Assembly: GCA_049514955.1 (NCBI GenBank)
Contig: JBEKUO010000064.1
Span: 1 to 16,930 of the forward strand
Source: Bog-159 sp049514955
GTDB lineage: Bacteria > Acidobacteriota > Terriglobia > Bryobacterales > Bryobacteraceae
Direction: 5' to 3'
DNA length: 16,930 bases
The translations under genes were made by a program, and so were the position numbers. Positions 1 through 6,002 of this stretch are shown in pieces. Every line of letters begins with the position of its first letter. The stretch's first letter is position 1. Under the pieces are notes generated by a model. It ran no database searches, was not told where the DNA came from, and was given only the letters and a program-made list of their open reading frames with translations.

Positions 1-1
1 G

Positions 2-346
2 CTGCTCGCGGGCCTGGACCGCATCTATGTACGGAGTTTCGAATTCGCCACGGAAGGCGATTACAGCCCGGCGGATGTGGAGGCGGTGCGCAGTCAGATA
101 CAGTCGCCCCCATGGTCGCGCCTGGTGGGCGTCAGATCGAAGCGCCACGGCGACAACGTCGACGTGTATTTTAAAGACGCCGGCAACGGCCAGCTTGGAG
201 GCATCGTGGTCATCGCCGCGGAGCCGCGGGAACTGACCATTGTCAATATCCTCGGAACGCTGGACCTGGATCGGCTGGCGGATTTGGGCGGCGACTTCGG
301 CATTCCGCGGTTGGAGCTTGGCGGAGCAAGAAGGGAGCAGCGATGA
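2..346 (+). CDS. DUF4252 family protein, 3' part (5' end outside window)
   Basis: The reading frame is open from the left edge to a TGA at 344-346, giving about 114 residues of the C-terminal part. The partial product reads LLAGLDRIYVRSFEF near its start, then a WSRLVGVRSKRHGDNVDVY segment, then an AAEPRELTIVNILGTLDL segment, then GGDFGIP near the end. I recognise this pattern as the DUF4252 domain. The family has no established biochemical role. In many bacteria these are small secreted or lipid-anchored proteins encoded beside an ECF sigma factor and anti-sigma gene, which would lie off the left edge if present here. The stop overlaps the next start as ATGA, so the two genes are probably translationally coupled. 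The N-terminus and any signal peptide cannot be seen. Confidence 0.8.
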   Translation: MLAGLDRIYVRSFEFATEGDYSPADVEAVRSQIQSPPWSRLVGVRSKRHGDNVDVYFKDAGNGQLGGIVVIAAEPRELTIVNILGTLDLDRLADLGGDFGIPRLELGGARREQR

Positions 347-831
347 GATCCCGCGCCATAGCCCTGCTCCTGCTGGCATCCAGCGCCGCATTCGCCGGCG
401 ACGCCGCATTCGACCGCATCGTTCACGAAATCGAATCCCATTACGGCACGCAACGTACGCACATTCCCTTCCTGGGCATGGCGGATTTCGTGGTCAAAGT
501 GGCGCATCCCGAAGGCGTCACCAGCTTCAAAATGGCGTTCTTTGAAGATCTCAAATCTCCACTCGAGGCCGGCGCGTGGAGGGAGCTGGACCGATTCATG
601 GAGTCGCTTCCCGGCGAGCTGCATCCCATAGTGCGCGTGCACTCGCGGCGCAACGGGGATTCCGTGTACATCTTCGCGGAACCGGTGGGGAAATCCACCA
701 GAATGTTGCTGGCGGTGTTCGAGCGCGAGGAAGCCACCATGATCCAGGTGAAGGTGGACGCGCAGACGCTGCTGCAATCCATCGAAGACCCGGAACACGC
801 ACGCCAGACTTTCAGCTCACGCGACCGGTAA
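343..831 (+). CDS. Small secreted protein, possible diverged DUF4252 copy
   Basis: This 162-residue protein starts at the ATG that overlaps the preceding stop (ATGA). Residues 1-18 look like a Sec signal peptide ending in AFA. The mature part has no further membrane segment or cysteine lipobox. The C-terminal half (HPIVRVHSRRNGDSVYIFAE, a hydrophobic strand, EEATMIQVKVDAQTLLQSI) lines up by eye with the same region of the upstream DUF4252 protein (the segments around VRSKRHGDNVDVY and ELTIVNILGTLDLDRLADL). I infer an old tandem duplication or a second DUF4252-like domain. The function is unknown. It is probably exported and works with its neighbour. Secreted status is likely, family assignment is tentative. 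Confidence 0.75.
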   Translation: MRSRAIALLLLASSAAFAGDAAFDRIVHEIESHYGTQRTHIPFLGMADFVVKVAHPEGVTSFKMAFFEDLKSPLEAGAWRELDRFMESLPGELHPIVRVHSRRNGDSVYIFAEPVGKSTRMLLAVFEREEATMIQVKVDAQTLLQSIEDPEHARQTFSSRDR

Positions 832-861
832 CGGACCCGTGGCGCACGGTTCGGCGTGCCG

Positions 862-929
862 CCGTGGGCTTCAGCCCACGGTTAGTTAGCGCGGGCAGGA
901 GTGCCCGCGCGGCAGGCATAAGTGCCTGC
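862..929. repeat. Cluster of three GC-rich palindromes (REP-like)
   Basis: Three hairpins stand in a row in the 127-bp gap before the channel gene. The first, at 862-881, has arms CCGTGGGCT/AGCCCACGG and a 2-nt loop. The second, at 889-910, has arms GCGCGGGCA/TGCCCGCGC and a GGAG loop. The third, at 912-929, has arms GCAGGCA/TGCCTGC and a TAAG loop. The third closely resembles the hairpin at 12005-12023. No T-run follows, so these are better read as dispersed palindromic repeats than as classical terminators. Confidence 0.75.
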
Positions 930-937
930 GCCACGTG

Positions 938-943
938 TATACT
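938..943 (+). promoter_or_regulatory. Candidate -10 element of the K+ channel gene
   Basis: TATACT ends 15 nt before the ATG at 959. There is no convincing -35 element and no Shine-Dalgarno sequence, so any leader would be about 8-9 nt. It is assigned by resemblance only and by recurrence of the same hexamer upstream of other genes here. Confidence 0.4.
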
Positions 944-958
944 TGAACCGGATTATCC

Positions 959-1963
959 ATGCAGCGTCTGGCGCGCCGGTTTCTCTTCGTAGCTCTCGCC
1001 ATCACGGCGTTGCTGGCGATCGGCACGGTGGGCTTCGTGCTCCTCGAGGGCTATTCCTTCTTCGAGGCATTCTACACGACCCTGCTGACCATGACCACGG
1101 TCGGCTACGGCGACAGCCTGCACTTCTCCGGGCGGATTCTCAATTCCTTCCTTTTGATCGTGGGCGTGACCACCATTCTGGTGGCCATCGGCGCCATAAC
1201 CCAGACGATTATCGAGGCGGAATTCGGCGAGGCGCTGGGGAAACGGCGGAACAAACGCATGATCGACAAGTTGCAAAACCATTTCATCATCTGCGGCTAT
1301 GGGCGCGTGGGCCGCGGGGCTGCATCCGAATTGAAGAAGTCCGGCGTGCCCTTCGTAGTGGTGGAGATCGACGACGGCCGGGTGGAAAAGGCCATCGCCG
1401 ACGGCATGCTGGCGGTAGCCGCCGATTCCACGCGCGACGAAACCCTGCGCGACGTGGGCGTGGCGCGGGCCAAGGGACTGGTGTGCGCGCTGGCCACCGA
1501 CGCGGACAACCTGTTCGTGTTGCTGTCGGCGAAGTTCGCCAATCCGGGCATCTACGTCGCCACGCGCGCGGCCGAAGACGGCGCCGAAGAGAAGATGCGC
1601 CGCGCCGGAGCCGACGCCGTCTTCGCCCCCTACGCCATTACCGGCCACCACCTGGCGCAGGCGCTGTTGCGCCCGCACGTGGTCCAGTTTCTGGACTTCA
1701 CCACCCACACGGCCGGGCTGAATGTGGTGATCGAACAGGTGCGCGTCTCCGAGCAGAGCGACCTGGTCTCCAAGACCATCCGCGAGTTGCAGATCGGCCG
1801 GCAGTTCGGCGTCATCGTGCTGGCGATCCGCAAGGGTGACGGCGAAATGGTGTTCAACCCGCCAGCCGATACGGCGATCGCAGCCGGCGATTACCTGATC
1901 GTAATGGGCCTGCCGGAGAAATTGCGTACCCTGGAGGGTATGCTGGCGGGCGCTACGCGGTAG
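959..1963 (+). CDS. Two-TM potassium channel with RCK (TrkA-N/TrkA-C) domain
   Basis: This 334-residue protein has the MthK-like layout. TM1 covers about residues 8-29. A pore helix is followed by the selectivity filter TVGYGD at 47-52, which is the canonical K+ filter. TM2 covers about 61-84. The cytoplasmic part begins with a Rossmann motif, GYGRVG at 113-118, and an acidic residue ends the second strand (VVVEIDD, E136), as expected for a nucleotide-binding RCK/TrkA-N domain. A TrkA-C domain fills about 245-334 (LVSKTIRELQI through GDYLIVMGLPEKL). Such channels assemble as tetramers gated by ligands such as Ca2+, nucleotides or cyclic dinucleotides. The ligand cannot be read from the sequence. 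The gene stands alone between two palindromic repeats and appears monocistronic. Confidence 0.93.
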   Translation: MQRLARRFLFVALAITALLAIGTVGFVLLEGYSFFEAFYTTLLTMTTVGYGDSLHFSGRILNSFLLIVGVTTILVAIGAITQTIIEAEFGEALGKRRNKRMIDKLQNHFIICGYGRVGRGAASELKKSGVPFVVVEIDDGRVEKAIADGMLAVAADSTRDETLRDVGVARAKGLVCALATDADNLFVLLSAKFANPGIYVATRAAEDGAEEKMRRAGADAVFAPYAITGHHLAQALLRPHVVQFLDFTTHTAGLNVVIEQVRVSEQSDLVSKTIRELQIGRQFGVIVLAIRKGDGEMVFNPPADTAIAAGDYLIVMGLPEKLRTLEGMLAGATR

Positions 1964-1970
1964 GGGGAAC

Positions 1971-1997
1971 GTTGGCAGGCGAAAGCGCCTGCCCCAC
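1971..1997. repeat. 27-bp palindromic repeat, copy 1
   Basis: The core at 1974-1993 has 8-bp arms GGCAGGCG/CGCCTGCC around an AAAG loop, flanked by GTT and CCAC. An identical 27-bp copy in the same orientation lies at 15742-15768. It sits 7 bp past the stop of the channel gene and has no T-run, so it may act as a transcript-end hairpin but is primarily a dispersed repeat. Confidence 0.85.
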
Positions 1998-2034
1998 AGG
2001 CCTTGTCAACCTGGCGCACACCTGGGTCGTGTTT

Positions 2035-2040
2035 TACAAT
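2035..2040 (+). promoter_or_regulatory. Candidate -10 element of the MCE gene
   Basis: TACAAT ends 10 nt before the ATG at 2051. A GAGG Shine-Dalgarno-like motif lies at 2042-2045, 5 nt before the start. The overlap of promoter and ribosome-binding region implies a very short leader if both are real. No clear -35 element is visible. Confidence 0.35.
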
Positions 2041-2050
2041 CGAGGTACCG

Positions 2051-3079
2051 ATGCCATCCGCCCGGCAGGTGCAGTGGGCTAAAATCCGGATCACCGTTGT
2101 GGCTATTGCCGCCATCTCGATCCTGACAGTGCTCGTCTATTTGCTGAGCGGCGGCACGTGGATGAAGCCTAAGACCTCCCTTACCACTTACATCGCCGAT
2201 TCGACCGGCTTGGAGGCGGACGCCGACGTACTGTTGAACGGCGTGAAAATCGGCAAGGTCGACTGGGTCCAACTCAGCCACTTGAAGGATCCCAATCGCG
2301 CGGTGGAAGCCCGGCTGACAATCGAGTCGGAGTTCCTGCCGCATATTCCAGAGGACTCCGTCACCGGCATCGACAGCGCGAACCTGCTGGGCGACGAGTA
2401 CATCAACATCACCATGGGCAAAAGCCCCCATCCCGTGCAGCGAGACGGAGTATTGCGTTACCGGCCGGCCACGAATCTGCTCCAGAACATCGATTTGCGC
2501 CAGTTCGATGCGCAGTTGCGGATCATCGATCAAACCATCCAGGACATCCAGAACGGCAAGGGTCCGCTGGGCCAATTCGTAGCGAGCGACCAACTGTACA
2601 CCGACGTGCTCGCCGGGATCCGCAAGATTGAGAAGAGCCTGGCCGCCGTCGCGGATACCAATTCCCAGATGGGCCAAATCCTGTACAGCGCCCAGACGTA
2701 CGACGAGCTTCGCAAGTCGATTCGGCAAGTGGATGACAAGCTCGCGCAAATGCAGGCCAATCCGTACCTGCGGGACACGGCGCAGTACGACCAGATCCAC
2801 GACCAGATCTCGAAGCTGCACACTACGCTGGCGGACCTCACGGCGGGAAAAGGTGCCGGCGGGAAGATGCTTACCGACGACGCGGATTACATCGCTTGGG
2901 GCCGTCTCCTGTCGCGCTTGATCGAATCGGTCGACAATTTGAATTATGGCGAGAGCAGCCTGTCGCTGGCCCATGCGCAGATGTACGAGTCGCTGAACGG
3001 CTCCATGCGCGAACTCGCCACCACGATGAAGGACTTCCGCGAACATCCGCAGAAGTATCTGCGCCTCAAGGTTTTTTGA
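2051..3079 (+). CDS. MCE/MlaD family protein, single N-terminal anchor
   Basis: I place the start at the ATG at 2051, with GAGG 5 nt upstream. A longer TTG-initiated frame from 2003 would begin inside the preceding repeat region and adds residues that do not look like protein. The 342-residue product has one transmembrane anchor at about residues 12-34. An MCE domain follows at about 42-125 (LTTYIADSTGLEADADVLLNG, GKV, SANLLGDEYINI). A long helical region of about 200 residues comes next, ending in FREHPQKYLRLKVF, a typical MCE C-terminus. MCE proteins form hexameric rings that carry phospholipids across the periplasm, usually with MlaE permease and MlaF ATPase partners. Neither partner is encoded nearby, so this is an orphan copy. 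Its 3' end overlaps the convergent gene by 14 bp. Confidence 0.9.
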   Translation: MPSARQVQWAKIRITVVAIAAISILTVLVYLLSGGTWMKPKTSLTTYIADSTGLEADADVLLNGVKIGKVDWVQLSHLKDPNRAVEARLTIESEFLPHIPEDSVTGIDSANLLGDEYINITMGKSPHPVQRDGVLRYRPATNLLQNIDLRQFDAQLRIIDQTIQDIQNGKGPLGQFVASDQLYTDVLAGIRKIEKSLAAVADTNSQMGQILYSAQTYDELRKSIRQVDDKLAQMQANPYLRDTAQYDQIHDQISKLHTTLADLTAGKGAGGKMLTDDADYIAWGRLLSRLIESVDNLNYGESSLSLAHAQMYESLNGSMRELATTMKDFREHPQKYLRLKVF

Positions 3080-4244
3080 TCTGGTCCAATACTTGTTCCA
3101 GGGCATCGCGGCTGGGCAGGCTGCCCTGTGCCATGCGCGGATTACCTCCGCCGCGTCCGCCCGCCTGCGCGAGGACGGCTTTCAGCAGATTGCCGGCATC
3201 CACACCGCTGTCGGCCGATACGGCCAGCAAAACTGCGGGGGACTCGTCGAGCGCCGCGACAAAGACCGCTTTCGCCTGCGCGGTGAAGCTCTGCGCGAGG
3301 GTGCGCAGATTTTCCAGGTTGCCCGATGGCAGCCGGCGCACGGCGCGCCGCACTCCGTCGCCGTCCGGAGCGGTAGCGGCGTAGAGATCGCGGCCCTGAT
3401 ACTGCGCCAGGTCGGCTTCCAGTTTGCGGCGCAGCTTGTCGTTCTGGCGAGCCGCCTCGAGCTGCGCGGCGACCAGGCCCGGCACTTCGTCGAGCGCTCC
3501 GGAGAACATCTGCGCCACGCGCGCCAGCGCATCGAAATCGGCGCGCGCCCGCCGTACGGCCCGCCCGCCGCACAAAAACTCGACTCGGACGGTGGTGCGC
3601 ACTTTCTCCAGCTTGCGGATCAGAATTGGCCCAATCTCTCCGGTGCGCGCGACATGCGTGCCCCCGCAAGCGCTGCGGTCCAGGCCTTCGATCGAGACAA
3701 TGCGCAGAGTGCCGGCGCGCTCGGACGGCTTTCGCAGGTCTGGTGTTGCGGCGGCGTCCTCGAATGAAACCGCGAGCGGCCGATTCTCGCAGACCGCCTC
3801 GTTGACGCGCCGCTCGGCTTCGAGCACGCGCGCGGGCTCCTGCGTGGCCGTATCCAGGTCGATGGTGGAACTCTCCTGGCCCAAGTGGAAGCTGACGGTA
3901 GCGATGCCGAACCGCTCCGCGAAGACCGCCGAGAGCAGATGCTGGCCGCTGTGCTGCTGCATATGATCGAAGCGGCGATCCCAATCGATGCGGCAATCCA
4001 CCTCGTCCGTGTCGTGCACATGCGGGGGCGCCTCGGCCACCAGATGCGCGATGCGCTCGCCTTCATCCACGACTTCCAAGACCGTCGCTCCGGCGATGGC
4101 GCCCGTATCGTACGGCTGTCCGCCCGAGGCCGGATAGAACGCGGTGCGGTCCAGATAAATGCGGCGCCCGTCGTCGGAGCGCTCGGTTACCCGCGCGCGG
4201 AATTCCCGCAAGTAGGAGTCGGTGTAGTAGAGGCGTTCGGTCAC
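3066..4244 (-). CDS. Free-standing alanyl-tRNA editing protein with DHHA1 tail (AlaX-L type)
   Basis: This 392-residue protein corresponds to the editing and C-Ala parts of alanyl-tRNA synthetase without the aminoacylation domain. FYPASGGQPYDTG lies at about 37-49. The zinc-binding editing motifs are HSGQH (H98, H102) and CGGTH (C193, H197). The C-terminal 100 residues form a DHHA1 domain with the glycine-rich GGRGGGNPRMAQGS segment. The family hydrolyses mischarged Ser- or Gly-tRNA(Ala) in trans in the cytoplasm, backing up AlaRS quality control. All four metal ligands are present, so it should be active. The best start is the GTG at 4242-4244, with only a weak upstream ribosome-binding site. 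It is divergent from the amidohydrolase (41-bp gap) and convergent with the MCE gene. Confidence 0.92.
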   Translation of the reverse strand: MTERLYYTDSYLREFRARVTERSDDGRRIYLDRTAFYPASGGQPYDTGAIAGATVLEVVDEGERIAHLVAEAPPHVHDTDEVDCRIDWDRRFDHMQQHSGQHLLSAVFAERFGIATVSFHLGQESSTIDLDTATQEPARVLEAERRVNEAVCENRPLAVSFEDAAATPDLRKPSERAGTLRIVSIEGLDRSACGGTHVARTGEIGPILIRKLEKVRTTVRVEFLCGGRAVRRARADFDALARVAQMFSGALDEVPGLVAAQLEAARQNDKLRRKLEADLAQYQGRDLYAATAPDGDGVRRAVRRLPSGNLENLRTLAQSFTAQAKAVFVAALDESPAVLLAVSADSGVDAGNLLKAVLAQAGGRGGGNPRMAQGSLPSRDALEQVLDQIKKP

Positions 4245-4273
4245 TTCATCAGCTTAGCGCCTGGGCGCGGTGT

Positions 4274-4279
4274 TATACT
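4274..4279 (+). promoter_or_regulatory. Candidate -10 element of the amidohydrolase gene
   Basis: TATACT (in TTATACTC) ends 6 nt before the ATG at 4286, which puts the expected transcription start at or next to the start codon. No Shine-Dalgarno motif fits in between. The same spacing is seen at the VapB-like gene on the other strand. This suggests a leaderless mRNA. Confidence 0.45.
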
Positions 4280-4285
4280 CCCGAA

Positions 4286-5551
4286 ATGTCATTTTGGCGT
4301 TCGCTTGTTTTGACCATTGCGCTGGCCGCCGCCGGAGCCGCGCAGCAACCGAGAATCCTGATTCGCGCCGGCCACGTGCTCGACGTACGCACCGGCCAGG
4401 AGCCCGCCGATCAGACGATCGTCGTGACGGGCGACCGGATCGCCGCGATTGCCGCGACCGCATCCACACCCGCGCAAGCCGGCGACCAAGAAATCGACCT
4501 GCGTTCCATGACCGTGCTGCCGGGTTTGATCGACGTACATACGCATCTCACCTTCAGCAACGATTTCGATCCCTACACGCGCCTATCGACGGATGCCGTC
4601 CGCGAGGCGCTCAACGGTGTCCGGTTCGCGAAGATCACGCTGGAGGCAGGCTTCACTTCGGTGCGCAACGTCGGCGCATTCGGCTACTCGGATGTGGCCT
4701 TGCGCGACTATATCAACGCCGGTTACATTCCGGGTCCGCACATGCAGGTGAGCGGACCTCCGCTCGGCATCACCGGCGGGCACTGCGACAACAATTTCCT
4801 GCCCGCGGAATATCACGCCACCACCGAAGGCGTTGCCGACGGGATCGCCGCGATTCAACAGCACGTGCGGCAGAACATCAAGTACGGCGCCGATTTGATC
4901 AAGGTTTGCGCCACTGGCGGCGTGCTTTCGAAGGGCGACGATCCGCAGGCCAGCCAATACAGCCTCGACGAATTGAAAGCCCTGGTGGCCGACGCGCACC
5001 GGCTGGGCCGCAAGGTTGCGGCGCACGCGCACGGCGCGGAAGGAATCCTGTTTGCCACCGAAGCGAACGTGGATTCCATCGAACACGGGACATACATCGA
5101 TGCGGACGACATTGCCGCTATGAAGAAACATGGTACGTGGCTGGTGCCGACGCTCTATCTGATCGATTGGATGCGCGAGAACGGGCATCTGCCCGCGATG
5201 TTCCAGAAGAAGATGATGGACGTCAGCGCCGCCGTGCTGCAGAACCAGAAGAAAGCTATCGCCGCTGGTGTGAAGGTCGCGCTGGGCACGGACGCTGCCG
5301 TATATCCGCACGGCTTGAATGCGCACGAAGTGGAGGTTTACGTGACGAAGCTCGGCATGACGCCGCTCGCCGCCGTGCAGACTGGGACGATCAATGCAGC
5401 CGAGTTGATGGGCTGGTCCGACCGCGCCGGCGCCCTGGAGCCGGGTAAGTGGGCGGATGTGATCGCTGTGGATGGCGATCCGCTTGGCGATGTGCGGATA
5501 CTTCAGCGGGTACGGTTTGTGATGAAGGCGGGGATGGTGTACAAGCAATAG
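4286..5551 (+). CDS. Secreted metal-dependent amidohydrolase (Xaa-Pro dipeptidase/imidazolonepropionase-like)
   Basis: This 421-residue enzyme has a signal peptide at about residues 1-19. It also has the small beta-domain that brackets the barrel in the amidohydrolase superfamily (RILIRAGHVLDVRTG near the N-terminus, KWADVIAVDGDPLGDV near the C-terminus). Metal and catalytic residues are visible: HxH at H85/H87, the likely carboxylated lysine K206 (DLIKV), H247 (AHAHG), H267 (EHG) and D336 (GTDA). This set fits a binuclear zinc site that hydrolyses C-N bonds, as in the prolidase-like group of secreted amidohydrolases. The substrate is probably a peptide or cyclic amide but cannot be fixed from the sequence. 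The length is normal and all residues are intact. It is followed 2 bp later by the decayed HNH cassette. Confidence 0.9.
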   Translation: MSFWRSLVLTIALAAAGAAQQPRILIRAGHVLDVRTGQEPADQTIVVTGDRIAAIAATASTPAQAGDQEIDLRSMTVLPGLIDVHTHLTFSNDFDPYTRLSTDAVREALNGVRFAKITLEAGFTSVRNVGAFGYSDVALRDYINAGYIPGPHMQVSGPPLGITGGHCDNNFLPAEYHATTEGVADGIAAIQQHVRQNIKYGADLIKVCATGGVLSKGDDPQASQYSLDELKALVADAHRLGRKVAAHAHGAEGILFATEANVDSIEHGTYIDADDIAAMKKHGTWLVPTLYLIDWMRENGHLPAMFQKKMMDVSAAVLQNQKKAIAAGVKVALGTDAAVYPHGLNAHEVEVYVTKLGMTPLAAVQTGTINAAELMGWSDRAGALEPGKWADVIAVDGDPLGDVRILQRVRFVMKAGMVYKQ

Positions 5552-5553
5552 AA

Positions 5554-5967
5554 ATGAGTTCGCAACTCCTCAGTCCCAACCGAGAGGCGGGCATTTGGGC
5601 ACGACTGATGCAGTCGCACAGAGATGAGCTGTCGCCAGACGTCGCTGAATATTTGCTGACGCTTGCTTTTGGGGAGAACGACCAGGAGCGGATGCGGCAG
5701 TTGGCGGAGCGCTCGGAGTCCGGCGAGTTGACAGATGCGGAGCAACGAGAATTCGATAGTTATTTGCACGTCGGGAATCGCAAGCCAGGGTCGCTCTGGG
5801 GCGAAAGCCGAACCAGTCTCGCTCGTGAACCCGGAGCTTGTCCAGAAGGTCTGGCAACGAGCTCAGCAGCGCTGCGAATATTGCTGGCTACCCGCCAGCG
5901 CCTTTCTGCTGCCGCTCGGAGTGTCCAGCGCGTCCTGCAGGCAACACTCGTAGCTCGGCCAGGCTAA
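5554..5967 (+). pseudogene. Decayed two-gene cassette: small partner protein plus HNH endonuclease N-terminus
   Basis: An ATG at 5554 opens a frame whose first 75 residues (MSSQLLSPNREAGIWARLMQ through FDSYLHVGN) look like a real acidic helical protein. After that the frame loses protein character and runs over another gene to 5967. In the next frame, a GTG at 5825 starts VNPELVQKVWQRAQQRCEYC, which matches the opening of HNH endonucleases with a CxxC pair. The HNH frame stops at 5951-5953 without the expected H-N-H core. From memory, such small proteins precede HNH genes in acidobacteria. The family link of the first part is tentative, but truncation of the nuclease is clear. The piece between 5779 and 5825 has lost its natural frame, so both parts are probably dead. 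Confidence 0.6.
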
Positions 5968-6002
5968 CGCCTGCACAAGCCGACGCGGGCCGGGCGCGCG
6001 AT

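Noticed and set aside
862..929. A CRISPR array, because several short repeats stand in a row
   Set aside because: The three hairpins differ in sequence and have no uniform repeat or spacer length. They are adjacent palindromes.
2006..3106. A 366-codon minus-strand frame opposite the MCE gene
   Set aside because: The plus-strand frame has a clear MCE domain, anchor and ribosome-binding site. The antisense frame has no recognisable motif.
4270..5448. A 392-codon plus-strand frame overlapping the amidohydrolase
   Set aside because: It is arginine-rich throughout and out of frame with an enzyme whose catalytic residues are all identifiable.
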